The notes: generated by a model from the letters alone, not told the origin. A stretch of 64,000 nt of DNA from Stramonita haemastoma (GCA_030674155.1 CM060322.1:63212072-63276071); one strand, 5' to 3'; numbered from the stretch's first letter, positions 45,425 to 56,583 are shown. Program-made: numbers and translations.

Positions 45425-46081
45425 TGCTTTGTGGGGGGGGGGGAGACACTGTCACAGCCTGGATTGTTTTAATGTTACTTGTTGTATTGCCATGATACAC
45501 TGACCCCTTGTTAACTGTTGTTTCTTTTTCCTAAATTTTCACAGTCTACAAATACTTACACAATGGTTTGCGTTTTGGAGTTTTTTTTTTGTTTGGTTGG
45601 TTTTTTTATTTGAACAATGTTCACATGCTGCCAATTTTCACACATTTGTTAGAAAATTTCACAAGTTTGACATACATTATTCATTTTATGTAAGTATTGT
45701 TTCTGATGTGGTTCTGTATAAGATGTACGTGTGCTCCTGATGTACATTTAAGGATTAAATGTACACGTGCTTTGTGTATACATTCAAGAATGTAAGAAGA
45801 GGGATTGATATAATTATTTATGTTGTGCCATAGTATTGCCTTGTTGTTGATGTATTGGCATCCACCCCATTGTTGTTTCTTTGTTGTTTCTTGTTTCTAT
45901 TATTTTAAGAAATTTAAATCCCTACACACATTTATCTGACCTTTTCTAATTGTTCAACTTTTTTCTGATCTTTAGCTGCAGCTAGATAGGTGAAGTGAAG
46001 ATGTTTCTGATCTCTCCTTGTTTTCATGTGTTTTTGAATACTTTGTTGATAGGTCTTTTTTTATATAAAGATGTAACTAAA

Positions 46082-46084
<3 letters not shown>

Positions 46085-46168
<84 letters not shown>
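46085..46168. repeat. (CT)n inside the array
   Basis: 84 bp of pure CT. A shorter CT/CTCC tract follows at 46360-46440 after a second copy of the GATGTAACA flank. Confidence 0.95.
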
Positions 46169-46171
<3 letters not shown>

Positions 46172-46375
46172 TGATTTTTTGTCTTATTTATACTCTGTAA
46201 ATTGGAATATGTGGGCTGGTGTTTAGCATAACATTAATTCTTTGACAGCCATTGACTTAATGTTTCATTGAAAATATCTTATAGTAAAGAAGGGTTTGTT
46301 GTGGGTACTTTGTAAGACTTTCTTTATTGGTCCATTTTAATGATGATGTAACACATGAGATCTCTCTCTCTCTCT

Positions 46376-46434
<59 letters not shown>

Positions 46435-47324
46435 TCCTCTCATTATTTTTCACTTTCACACATTATGTTATCCTGAACTTATCATTAGGTAGAAATGTTT
46501 TGGTTCTTGGTGTTGTATTTGAAACCGCACTCTTGTCTTCTAAATGAGGATGGGTTGTGTTTCTTTGTTTGGTTGCTGGTTTTTTCTTCTTTGCTTGTTC
46601 TTTTCCCCACCACATCTCTATGTTACACCTTTTTGGACTTTGAAAATTCATGTTCTTGAACACAACTTGAAAAATAATCTGTTCCCTATAACATCATAAT
46701 GTTGTTATTTTGTTAATGTTTGTTTGCTGTTAGTTTCTTTTTTTTGGTTAGTTTTTTTTCCCATTTCTTCAGAATTTATTGTTTTAAAGTAAGAAATATT
46801 TGTGTACAACTGAATATAATTTTTTGTTCCTGTTGCTGTTTTATCTGCTGTCTGCTCTCAATTTTAATTTATTTTTTATTAATTTTAACTAGTGTATCTG
46901 TCTTGACATTAATGTTTGGTCACTAATGGATTGTGTGTTTGTTGAATACTTATTTATCTCTTTTGTTTAAATAATTATCAATGTATCCAGTGGGGATTAT
47001 GCCTTTATTGAATATATACCTGTTTCTTTTTTAAAAATCATACATAGAACTTTTAGTCTTGATGTGGGTGATTTTTGTTTTAATTTTTATGTTGTTTTTT
47101 AATTTGGTTGTTGGGGGGGGGGTATTTTGATTTGAGTTTTGCTAATCCCTAATCTGGACAAATACTGGGTGAAAAAAATATGTGAATACTTACTCTGTTA
47201 CCCTCGGAATATAGAGATCATTCATTTATTTATTTCATTTTACTGGTGTGTGACGATTTCTGATGTACTCTTGCTTCTGTGTGTTTGATACTTGTGTTTG
47301 TGATGCCTGTTTCTGTATGTGCAG

Positions 47325-47407
47325 ACTGGGGTGAACACATCTGTTAGGGGAAGCATGATCCATGTTACAGAGTTGCTACACCACTGGATGGGATTTTTCA
47401 CACAAAG
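47325..47407 (+). other. C cassette 5 (83 nt)
   Basis: TTTCTGTATGTGCAG precedes and AAAG|GTACACAAC follows. The frame TGVNTSVRGSMIHVTELLHH continues open to the donor. Confidence 0.55.
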
Positions 47408-47747
47408 GTACACAACTCACTGTGATTCTCATCACACATCATTCAAATTTGTTAGAGAAGAGTAGAGTCATTTTTATACTAATTTTTACAGGAATGTTTC
47501 GTACTTTTTATATCTTAAGTACAAAAATTAAAACAGAATTTTAATAGTTTGTATCAAATGTAAACTCTCAAACTTTAGAGCTGAAAATATGCTGATTCCC
47601 ATCAGATTTGTTATTACTTGCTGGTTTACCTTGACATCAAATGGTATTGTGTCCATGCATGCATATGTGTATTGGTGTGTTTGGGGGGTTAGTACTGTAT
47701 CATTTGTCACACTTTATTTCTACATGTCCCTTTCTGTGTGTTCACAG

Positions 47748-47789
47748 GCCTGGTGTACCCAGACAGCTGAAGACAATGTGGGAAGATCA
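47748..47789 (+). other. A cassette 6 (42 nt)
   Basis: GTGTTCACAG precedes and GTTAAGTATT follows. The frame PGVPRQLKTMWED is open. Confidence 0.55.
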
Positions 47790-48465
47790 GTTAAGTATTT
47801 TCTCTGTGCATCTGCTAGTTTGTATGGTTTGTTTGTGGCTTGTTGTTATTTTTCCGTAAGTGTTGGTGTATACAAGTGTTGTATGTAGGTAAACATGAGT
47901 GTAAGAAGAGAGGTTGATATATTTATGGGTGTGTGTATGTGTTAGTGCTTGTGTGTGTGTGTGTGTGTGTTGGTATGGGGGGGTGGTGATTACCTGATAC
48001 AGTGTCAGGGCTTGCTATAATGTTGCCTTGTTGTATTACCATGATACACTGACCCCTTGCTGATTGTTGTTTCTTTTTCCTAATATTTTCACATTTTTAA
48101 ACACTTACACAAAAGGTTTTTTTCATATGAAAAAAAAATGTGAATGATATTCAGCTGCAGCTCTTTTTTTCCACATCTGTTAGAAAATATTCACACATTT
48201 ATCATATTTTGTTCATTTTATGATTTGTGTGAGGTTATTTGATGTAAGTGTTGTTTCCATATGTTTCTTTGTATCAGGTATGTGTGTTTATGATGTACAC
48301 TTGTGTATGTGTTTGATATACGTATGTTTCTCATGCCTGTGTATGCAATGTAGATATGTTTCTAATGTGTGTTTGTGTGTTTGTGGTTTGATGTACATGT
48401 TTCTTTCGCCTGTTTGTGTGTTTGATGTGCATATGTTTCTGATGTTTGGTTCTGTATGTGCAGAT

Positions 48466-48660
48466 TGCGGGTGAATACTGCCCTGTGCCACACCTGTCCC
48501 CCACACTGAGACAACAGTGAAGACTGTGCACACTGCTTTGCCTGCCACTGGTCAGGGAGGCAGGAGGGAGGGCTGTTGTACTGACACTGACTGCCTGCCC
48601 TGTGCCTGCCACACCTGTCTGTACCCCACACTGAGCCAGCAGTGAACAGAAGGGTGAGGA
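48466..48660 (+). other. Terminal C-like cassette fused to a duplicated GC-rich block
   Basis: TTCTGTATGTGCAG and ATTGCGGGTGAATACTGCCC align to C only at their start. The sequence then switches to GC-rich DNA in which CCTGTGCC..CACACCTGTC and CCCCACACTGAGMCARCAGT are present twice (about 48480-48530 and 48597-48650). It could be a last exon (short frame ending CHTCPPH then stop) or the array edge. Undecided. Confidence 0.4.
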
Positions 48661-49084
48661 ATCTGACATGATATGACATGACATGACATTGTCTAAGATG
48701 AACTCAACTGTTTTTTTTTTCTTTCCCCTTTTTCTTCTTCTCTTATGTCTATTTTTCTCAGTTTTCCTCTTCTGTTTTTTACTTTTGTTTTTTGCTTTTT
48801 CTTCTTCTGTTGTTTTACTATTTTTTCCGCAGCTTTTTTCTTCCTTTGTTCTTTCCTTTTGTTTTCTGCTTCCTATTTTTCTTCTTGGTCTGTTGCCTTC
48901 TTTATTTCCCACTCCTCTGCTTTTTGTTTTTCCTTCTCCAGTTTTCAGCATCATCATTGCCACCCTTGTTTGTGGTGGCGGTTGTTTGTGTTGGGAAGTC
49001 TGTTCCTCTTGTTGTATGCTGCTATGGTGGTCAGAACAGCCAGGCTGCCTGCATCAGAAACAGCCGCCTGTCTCTCTCTCAGCA
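48661..49084. other. Polypyrimidine T/C-rich DNA, then GC-rich segment
   Basis: 48705-48935 is T/C-rich with TTTTCTTCTTC runs. 48950-49070 is more GC-rich and one frame (FSIIIATLVCGGGCLCWEVC) is hydrophobic. No start, splice or domain evidence, so no gene called. Confidence 0.5.
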
Positions 49085-49312
49085 GCATTGAGCAGTTACC
49101 AATTGGATGGGTGACTGTTTGTGTGCCTTTGCTTCAGTAGAGTCCCCCAGTTATTCAGCCCTAAATGGGTACCTGCCCTCTTTAGGGTCAGGGAAGGCAA
49201 ATCAGCATTGGACAGAAGTTAGGCACCACCATAAATATGCTGACCCTGGAAAAGCTAAGGTCTCCATGCCTCTTTCCTCTATGACCACATAGGTAATGGG
49301 ACACATTTACCT
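49085..49312 (+). mobile_element. Third SINE family (SINE-3) copy
   Basis: GAGCAGTTACCAATTGGATG, TTCAGTAGAGTCCCCCAGTT, AAATGGGTACCTGCCCTC and AGGGTCAGGGAAGGCAAA. The first two blocks recur in diverged form at 60225-60290, up to the N gap (AAGTGGATGGGGACTG, CTATAGTCCCCCAGTTTTTC). It is a dispersed element distinct from SINE-1/2. Its tRNA or 5S origin is not determined. Confidence 0.6.
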
Positions 49313-49315
49313 TAT

Positions 49316-49319
49316 CTTT

Positions 49320-49350
<31 letters not shown>

Positions 49351-49640
49351 TTTTATTTATTTATTCTTTTATATCGGGATAACAGAATAAGCAATCATGT
49401 GCTTTTTTTCATCCGGTCCCCGTGTGTATGCAGTTTTGTAAATATTGTCATCTGTTCCCACCGGCACATGATGGCCTACTCTTACAAAAAGCGGAACAGG
49501 ATTTAACGTGTGCCCAAGATGTTCTGCGTGCGTTCGCACACGGGCCTCGGTTAAAAGTCTCATCCGAAGGACTTTTGGGGAGAGTGGAGTCAGCACTATG
49601 TTAACTCCAGGAAGAAAATTTCCTCCTTTTACATTGAATG
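49316..49640 (-). mobile_element. SINE-1 copy, long and well preserved
   Basis: On the minus strand it spans AGGAGGAAATTTTCTTCCTG, the CACTCTCCCCAAAAGTCCTT C-run, GGATGAGACTTTTAACCGAG, GCGTTCGCACACGGGCC-type repeats, GCCGGTGGGAACAGATGACA and a long (AAATA)n tail. It keeps several CpG sites, which suggests it is among the younger copies. Confidence 0.92.
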
Positions 49641-49796
49641 AGCCATGCATTGGCTTTTTTTCAAATCAAGCCAGCAATCTAGAAAGAAAAACAACTTGAC
49701 TTAACTACATTATCATCACAACCCATTAAAAACAGATTCAATATCGGAAAACAACAGTGAAGAAAAACCTGAACAACAACAAAACATACATTGTAG

Positions 49797-49831
<35 letters not shown>

Positions 49832-49839
49832 TCAGATTT
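49641..49839. repeat. Unique A-rich DNA and (CA)n
   Basis: Pure CA at 49799-49830. Confidence 0.8.
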
Positions 49840-51835
49840 TTTTAAGTTAAAAAAATGAATAAATCAAAAGAACATATTAGAAAATATCAAACAAATAATA
49901 TAAGGTTACACTATCACCTGTTCTTTCCTATACATACACTGATATTAAAAAAACAAAAACAAAACCATGAAAAAAAAACTAATCAAACAGGGAAACAACC
50001 AAACAAACACACAAAACAAGAAAACAAACAAAACAAATGAGAAAGTAAATAAAATAAAGAAGGAAATAAACAAACAATAAAATTTGTAAAGAAAAAAAAT
50101 TTAAACAAAAAAATGGCAATCAAGCAAGGGGGAAATACAGACAATATACACATAAAGGAAATAACGAAATACACAAGTAAAACAAACCAGGGAATAAACA
50201 AGAAAACAAACAGGGACATAAACAAAGAAAACAAATAGGAAAAAAGTTGAGGAAAAAAATACAAACAAGGAAATCAATCAAACTACATGGAAACATTTAT
50301 GGAAACTAAAAAAGAAATAAAAAAAATAATAAACTAGCAAAAAAATGAAATAAAAGAAATATACAAATAAATTGAGCATGGGAATCAATAAAGCAAACAA
50401 AGAAACTATAAAAGAAAGAGTCAAATAAAACAAACAAGAAAATAAACCAAATAACAAAGCAAACAAATAAAAAAAAGGCAATAATCAAATAAATCTAACA
50501 AGGAAAGAAGCAAATAAAAGAACCAAAGAAATGAACAGGTAAATAAAAAAGAAATCTAACAAATAAATAAACAAGTAAAAGAACCACAGAAATAAATAAA
50601 TAAATAATAAATAAATAAACAAAGAAAACTTACACAAGGAAAAAAACAAGAAAATAAAGAAAGAAATATAACAAATAAGGCAATAAACAAGGAAATAGAC
50701 ATATAAAACTAACAAGAAATAGACATATAAAACTAACAAGGAAATAAACAAATAGAACAAACAAGGAAATATAAACAAAACAAAAAAGAAATGAATAAAA
50801 CAGACAAAGAAAAAATGAAACTAGGAATAAACAGAAAAATAGACCAGGAAAACAACAAATAAAACAAAGACGAAACAAACAGAGAAAACAAAACAAAAAA
50901 GAAAATGAATAAAACAAGAAATTAACAAATAAAACAAGCAGGTTATTTTCCTGCAATAACAACAAATGAAATAAACCAAAAAAACTAAATGAACAAAAAA
51001 AACAAATAAAAGGAATAAGGCAACAAAAAGGAAAATGAAAATATAAAACGGGGAAACAAACAAGGAAATAAAATAGATAAATCAAACAAACAAAATGAGT
51101 AAAGAAACAAACATATAAAATGAATTAATCAGGAAAAGGATAAATTTAACAAGAAAGTAAACAAAAATAAACAAGGAAATAATAAGATACAACAAACAAG
51201 AAAATAAACAAGTAAAATAAAGAAACAAACAAATGAAACAGAAAGGAAATAATCAAAGCTAAAAAGGAAATGAACAAATAAAGCAAAAAAGGAAGTAAAG
51301 AAGGAAATAAGCCAAATTATTTTTTTTAATTAATAAATAAATAACACCAGGAAACAAAAAAATAGAAAAAACAAGAAAATGAATAATAAAGACATTTTCA
51401 ATTAAACAAGCAAGGAAATAAACAAATAATGCTAGAAAACAAACAGCTTAAACAAAGAAGAAAAAATAAACAAGGAAGTAAAAAAAATTAACAAGGAAAT
51501 AAATTAAAAAAAACACAAGAAAATGAACAAGTAAAATAACTAGGAAATAAACAATATATAAAAAAAAAACACGGAAATAAGGACATTAACAGATAAAAAA
51601 AACAAGTAATATAAAGTAATTTTGAAATTAAAAAAAGCAAATAACCAAATAAAACAAACAAGGAAATAATCAATTAAAACAAACAAGGCAATAAGTGATT
51701 ATAACAAATAAGGAAATAAACAGTTACATTAAACAAGAATTAGTTAAAAACAAGGTAATAAACAATTAAAACAAACAAGGAAATAAATAAATATACAAGG
51801 AAATAAACAAATGAATAATACAAACAGGGATTTTT
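49840..51835 (+). repeat. 2-kb A-rich ~20-bp minisatellite
   Basis: Endless variants of AAACAAGGAAATAAACAAAT. The plus strand is almost only A, C and G with isolated T from ATAAA. Hydrophobic Phe/Leu/Tyr ORFs on the minus strand (up to 151 codons) are translations of the T-rich complement, not membrane proteins. Confidence 0.92.
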
Positions 51836-52147
51836 TTTTAATACAAAAGTAAAGCAAAACAAATCACCAATAAAATGAGGCATTCCTGGCTGTTAGCATT
51901 GACAACACTGTCAGCAATGACATCCCTCCTCCCCCTCCACACACACCAACAGGTTTCCCATGTGCTCATGCTCTTAAAGAAGTGCTTTGTTTTAGTTTGG
52001 AGTATCCATCCAATATGAAGCAAACAAGAAGTATGAAGGAAATGAATTACTGAAGATAATATAACTGATACAATAATAATGATACTTCTCCCATCAACAC
52101 TAAGAGAAACAATACAGCAATAACAAAAAGGGCAATGGAAAAAGCCA
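51836..52147. other. Unique DNA, no gene recognised
   Basis: Short mixed-composition island between A-rich blocks. No signal. Confidence 0.5.
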
Positions 52148-52205
52148 GGGTCAGAGTCAAAGTCAAACTTTTATTTTCAGATGGTACATTACATTAGATA
52201 AGCAG
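52148..52205 (-). mobile_element. Retroposon 3' end with (TTGAC)n tail
   Basis: On the minus strand AATGTACCATCTGAAAATAA is followed by AAGTTTGACTTTGACTCTGA. The same end, with TTGACTTGAC, occurs at 56322-56362. Confidence 0.55.
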
Positions 52206-52759
52206 TGTCATTGTTTTCTTTTTCAACAAGGGAACTAAGAAAATAGCATATATGTGCAGATATAAGAACAAAAACCTTAATAAAGCAAGTGGTACAAATT
52301 AGATGAACAGAAAACATTAAATAAACCCACCTAAGAAGAAAAAATACACAGAAAACCCCCCCCCCCCCCAAAAAAAAAAAATTAAAAATTAAAAAGTAAT
52401 AAGCTCCCTCACCCCGAATTAAAGAAAATAAAAAATTTTAGTCAAAAACAAAACCAACTAGAGGAATAAAACACACACAAAAAAACACAACAAAATAACA
52501 TAATTTAAAAACCCCAAAAGACCTGAAAAATCAAAATAAAGCAAATAAAAACAAAGATGCCCGCCCTCTCCAATAAAAAACCCACCTGAAATTAACCAAA
52601 AATAAACAAACTTAAAAACCAGAAAAACAAAACAAAACAAATAAAACACAAAACTCCAACCTCCCCCCCCCCCCTCCCCCCCCCCCCAAAATAGAAGAAA
52701 ATCACCTAAAACAAACAAAAAACAAACAGGGACAATTAGCAACAACCAAAACAAAACTC

Positions 52760-52819
<60 letters not shown>

Positions 52820-52820
52820 T
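52206..52820. repeat. A-rich/C-run low complexity and (CA)n
   Basis: AAAACAAAACAAATAAAAC-type DNA with poly-C runs near 52361 and 52665-52687, ending in pure CA at 52761-52813. Confidence 0.85.
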
Positions 52821-52936
52821 ATTTTATTATTTATTCTTTTATATAGGGTGTGTGTGTAAGTGTAGGAGACAGGAAGATAAATAAGTCCTTTATTGCAGCA
52901 GCTGGCCAAAGTGCAATCAATCCAAAGTCTAAAATC

Positions 52937-52988
<52 letters not shown>

Positions 52989-53058
52989 CTCTCCTCTCAT
53001 CCCTCTCTCTCTCTCTCACTCTCTCTCTCTCCCTCTCTCCTTCTCTCTCTCTCCAAGT
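52821..53058. repeat. SINE-1 tail fragment and (CTGT)n-(CT)n
   Basis: TATTTATTCTTTTATATAGG at 52829 is the reverse of a SINE-1 tail. CTGT units at 52938-52976 pass into CT/CCT to 53055. Confidence 0.85.
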
Positions 53059-53311
53059 TGAGTCAGTCAGAGATTTTTCTTCTGGAGTTAACTTCAGTGC
53101 TGAGTCCACTCTCCACAAAAGTCTTTAAACAAGCCCTGTGCAAACAGACGCAGAACATCTTGGGCACAGTTAAATCTTGTTCCTCTTTTCACCATCGTGT
53201 GCCAGTGGGAACATATGAGATGTACAAAATGCATACACACAGGGACTGGATGTAAAACAGCACAAAAGTGCTTATTCCATTATCCTTGATATAAAAGCAT
53301 AAATCAAATCA

Positions 53312-53312
<1 letters not shown>
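53059..53312 (+). mobile_element. SINE-1 copy
   Basis: CTTCTGGAGTTAACTTCAGT, GCTGAGTCCACTCTCCAC, AAGTCTTTAAACAAGCCC, GCAGAACATCTTGGGCAC, GTGCCAGTGGGAACATATGA, CATACACACAGGGACTGGAT and AAGCATAAATCAAATCAAAT, directly followed by (CT)n. Confidence 0.9.
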
Positions 53313-53380
<68 letters not shown>

Positions 53381-53495
53381 GCCCCTCTCAATCTTCCTTT
53401 CCCTCTCCCTTTTATGATAGCCTGGTGATCATGGTGATGTGCATTCTGCTTGTGATCTGCTAACCTAGGTCCAATCTCATTCAAGATGATTGTCC
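53313..53495. repeat. (CT)n microsatellite and unique spacer
   Basis: CT to about 53377, starting at the SINE's ATCAAATC tail. Confidence 0.9.
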
Positions 53496-53775
53496 CTCTG
53501 GATTTAAACATCAGTGCTAACTCCCCCCCCCCCCCCCCCATCCCACCCCACCCTCCACCTCCAATAAGTCCTTTGGATGAGACCAGAAATCAAAATTGGT
53601 TGGTGTGTGAACCTACTTGGTACATTTGGCCCACAATTTTTGGGAAGAGTAGGCCCATGTGTACCAGCGGGAACAATGACTAAAATTTACATACACACCA
53701 GGATTGCATGTAAAAGAAGGCAAAAGTGCTTATTTCATTATCCTTGAAAAAAAAATATATATAAGAAATAAAATT
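53496..53775 (+). mobile_element. SINE-1 copy with poly-C expansion
   Basis: GATTTAAACATCAGTGCTAA then 18 C (53522-53539), AAGTCCTTTGGATGAGACCA, GTGTACCAGCGGGAACAATG, AGGATTGCATGTAAAAGAAG and a degenerate A-rich tail that runs into (CT)n at 53781. Confidence 0.85.
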
Positions 53776-53776
53776 T

Positions 53777-53855
<79 letters not shown>

Positions 53856-53956
53856 GGAAGTACATGAATAAATGATTGTAGACAGTATTGTATGCATTTG
53901 TAGAAAAGTGAGTTGTTTGTGGAGAAGTGAGCATTGTCTGTTGTGTGTGTTGCCAG
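53776..53956. repeat. (CT)n microsatellite and unique DNA
   Basis: 70 bp of pure CT (53781-53850), then sequence leading to an acceptor-like TTGTGTGTGTTGCCAG. Confidence 0.85.
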
Positions 53957-54091
53957 GTGTGGTGCAGCCCATGTGAAGACACAGGTGAGACAGGGACAGT
54001 GCAGCAACAGGACTGGAGGAGGAGGGAGGCAGCCCTGAAGCCCAGGAGACAGACTGAGGAGAAACAGGCTGACAGCCAATGCAGAAGGTAG
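53957..54091 (+). CDS. Candidate terminal coding exon, unknown family
   Basis: After TTGTGTGTGTTGCCAG the first frame is open for 44 codons (WCSPCEDTGETGTVQQQDWR, then RRREAALKPRRQTEEKQADS) to TAG at 54089-54091. AATAAA follows at 54106-54111, which would give a very short 3' UTR. ACACAG|GTGAGACAG at 53984 is an alternative donor that would make a 28-nt micro-exon instead. The island is GC-rich against AT-rich flanks. The Arg/Glu/Gln-rich translation matches no family I recognise. Confidence 0.3.
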   Translation: MWCSPCEDTGETGTVQQQDWRRREAALKPRRQTEEKQADSQCRR

Positions 54092-54111
54092 ACACAGGTC
54101 TGTCAAATAAA

Positions 54112-54526
54112 GCTATAATTGTCAGAGAAAATACAGTTTAAAAAAATTAATAAAATATAAAGACAAAGTTATAGCTAGCAGAATAAAATCACCAAAAATA
54201 TAATAAAAAGACTTTGTTATTATCATCAGAATAAATCCACCAAAAACAAAACACAAAAGATAAAGTTATAACTATCAGAATAAATACACTAAACAAATAT
54301 AATATAAGCAAACAACAAAGGTGTAAGTATAAAATAAATCAACTAAAAAATAATCAAATAAAAAAGACAAAGTTAAATTATAATAATCAGAGTAAATACA
54401 GTGAAAAAAATTTTAAGCAAATGTATAAACATCAGAATAAATACAGTATAAATTATTAACAGAATATATTTAGTAAAAATAAAAAAGGCAAACTGATGAT
54501 TATCAGAATGAATGAAGTACTATACA
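54112..54526. repeat. AT-rich ~48-bp minisatellite, left part
   Basis: The unit contains AAAAGACAAAGTTATAACTA, TCAGAATAAATACACTAAAA and ATATAA. It is interrupted by the MITE and resumes at 54939. Confidence 0.88.
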
Positions 54527-54528
54527 TA

Positions 54529-54936
54529 TGTGACGCTCCACCACATAAGTAGTTGCATTGCACCAGAGGTCAATTTTTAGTTATTGACAAGTCATTAATC
54601 TGCAATAAAATGGCTATTCTATACAAAAAACAGATTGAAAATCCGACAACTCTGTGCAAAGTTATTACAAACTGAAATGCAGGATGCAGGATGTGACAAA
54701 ATGAGAAACAGGCAACTTTATTTTCGTAACAGGCTGTCAGAATGAGGGCTTCGGTATTTTAAAAATACATTTCAAAGCAAAAGGAATAGAAATTATGCCT
54801 TGATATTTAATTACAAGGTAGAATAACGGAAAGAGTTTAATAATCGATCAAAATCTCAAAATTGACAACTTGTCATGGCTCCTAGCCCAAAATTGAGTAA
54901 TGTGCTAAGTGACTCATTTCGTGGTGGAGCACCACA
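54529..54936. mobile_element. MITE copy 2, 408 bp
   Basis: It begins TGTGACGCTCCACCACATAA and ends TTTCGTGGTGGAGCACCACA (reverse complement TGTGGTGCTCCACCACGAAA), flanked by TA on both sides (54527-54528, 54937-54938). It aligns over its whole length to copy 1 (shared GAGGTCAATTTTTAGTTATT, CAAAATGAGAAAC, AAAAGCAAAAGGAATA, TTATGCCTTGATATTT). No ORF, so it is non-autonomous. Confidence 0.93.
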
Positions 54937-54938
54937 TA

Positions 54939-55345
54939 TATATAAGACACACTTACCATTATCAGAATAAACACAGTAAAAAGGATTTCTTGAAAAGGGT
55001 TATCATTATTAGAATACATATATTGAAAAGAAAATTAAAAGACAAACTTACAATTATCACAATATATAAACAGAAATTTTAAGACAAAGTTATAACTATC
55101 AGAACAAACTAAAAACCGATTATAGAAAGACAAAGATATAATTCTCAGAATAATTACACAAAAATACACTAAAAAAAATACAAAGTTATAATTATCAGAA
55201 TAAATGCACTTCAAACTAATTATACTAAAAAGGCAAAGTTTTATCTATTAGAATAAATAAACTTAATATAGTAGAATAAAAAGACAATACTATACTTATT
55301 AGGATAAATACAGGGAAACAAATTTAAGCCAGCAAAAATAACAAA
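54939..55345. repeat. AT-rich ~48-bp minisatellite, right part
   Basis: Continuation of the 54112 array with the same AGACAAAGTTATAA and ATCAGAATAAAT blocks. Confidence 0.85.
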
Positions 55346-55544
55346 GTGCAGGAAAATGGAAACAATTACGTACAAAGAAGGCTTTTGTCCCCAAAATAGC
55401 AGATTTGGACAGACCAAGGGAAGTAATCACTGACTGTTAGCCAAACACACTGACAGCAGGATATGTGCCCAAGGTTTCTTTTTGTATTCCGTTGAACTGT
55501 GCAAAAGGGTGTTCATTAACAGTTGAACAGTGTGTATCTATGTG
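55346..55544. other. Unique DNA
   Basis: No signal. Confidence 0.5.
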
Positions 55545-55715
55545 TTTATCTTCTGCACATATTAAAACATGTTCTGCATTTTGGAAGAGTAGGCCATTGT
55601 ATGCTGGTGAGAACAAATGACAAGTGTTTACAAAACCACATACACGTGGCGAATGAATATAAAAAACCACACAAGTGCTTATTTATTTATCCTCAAAATA
55701 GAAGATTGAAGAAAA
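55545..55715 (+). mobile_element. SINE-1 copy, 3' half
   Basis: ACATATTAAAACATGTTCTG, GAAGAGTAGGCCATTGTATG, GAGAACAAATGACAAGTG, GTGCTTATTTATTTATCCTC. Diverged. Confidence 0.8.
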
Positions 55716-55985
55716 GACATGAAACAAAAACAATAACAAGAAGAAGAAATACTCAGTTTTCTGCACTGTTGCCATGGAAACAATCCAATATGGCCACCAA
55801 AACTCAATATTTAAAAATCCTAAGCCTTTTTATCTATAACAAGTATGAGTAACCTGTTTCTACAGACATATTTTACGGTCTGAATTCTTAAATTTTACAC
55901 AGGGAAATCTCCATAAATGCATCCAGCAATTTTAAATTCTAAAAAAACATGATTTGGGCCACTTTTGGACCGGTGTCTCACCTTT
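55716..55985. other. Unique DNA
   Basis: No signal. Confidence 0.5.
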
Positions 55986-55987
55986 TT

Positions 55988-56322
55988 TTTTATAATTCTT
56001 TTATATGGAGGATAACAGAATAAGCAATCATGTGGCTTTTTTCATCCGGTCCCGTATGTATGCAGTTTTTGTAAATATTGTCATCTGTTCCCACCGGCAC
56101 ACCATGGCCTACTCTTACGAAAAGCGGAACAGGATTTAACGTGTGCGCAAGATGTTCAGCGTGCGTTCGCGGGCCTCGGTTTAAAGTCTCATCCGAAAAA
56201 CTTTTGGGGAGAGTGGAGTCAGCACTGATGTTTACTCCAGGAAGAAAATTTCCTCCATTGAACCCGGGTCTTCAAATTGCCAGCGCAATGTTCTGACCAC
56301 TAGGCTATCCGCCCCTCCAGTC
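55988..56322 (-). mobile_element. SINE-1, full-length reference copy
   Basis: On the minus strand the 5' head reads GGAGGGGCGGATAGCCTAGT then GGTCAGAACATTGCGCTGGC, with A box TAGCCTAGTGGTC and B box CCCGGGTTCAAT. Next come GGAGGAAATTTTCTTCCTGG, the AAAAG(T) block, GGATGAGACTTTAAACCGAG, GCGCACACGTTAAATCCTGT, GTTCCGCTTTTCGTAAGAGT, GCCGGTGGGAACAGATGACA and ATATAAAAGAATTATAAAAA. This copy defines the family as a tRNA-derived SINE of about 330 bp. Many CpGs survive, so it is relatively young. It needs a LINE partner for movement; none in this window is intact. Confidence 0.93.
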
Positions 56323-56362
56323 AAGTCAAAATTTTAATTCCAGATGGTACATTGATTAATCC
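56323..56362 (-). mobile_element. Retroposon 3' end with TTGAC tail
   Basis: On the minus strand AATGTACCATCTGGAATTAA is followed by AATTTTGACTTGACTGG. It matches 52148-52205 and abuts the 5' end of the full-length SINE, suggesting insertion into an older element or use of a shared target. Confidence 0.55.
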
Positions 56363-56583
56363 TTGATTTGATTTTTTATCATCCAGCCATCTATCAGGGG
56401 AAAAAAACATATTAACAAAAAAACAACCAACGAACAAAACATCCAAAAAAAAACAACAAAAAAAACAACAAGCTAGAGATAACAAAAAAAACACCTAAAA
56501 GATATTTCACAATAACTTTTTTTTACAACCCAAAGTAATAAAATAGACTTTAAAAGGAACTTTAAAAAATACTGCACTGTAAA
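56363..56583. other. A-rich unique DNA
   Basis: AAAACAACAAAAAAAACA-type sequence. No gene. Confidence 0.6.

Noticed and set aside
48331..48963. 210-codon Lys/Arg-rich minus ORF
   Set aside because: It is the complement of a T/C-rich tract. The Lys-rich part has no domain, and the rest reads antisense through the end of the cassette array.
49983..51085. Hydrophobic minus ORFs resembling membrane proteins
   Set aside because: Phe/Leu/Tyr-rich frames result from the T-rich complement of the A-rich minisatellite. Several overlapping frames look the same.
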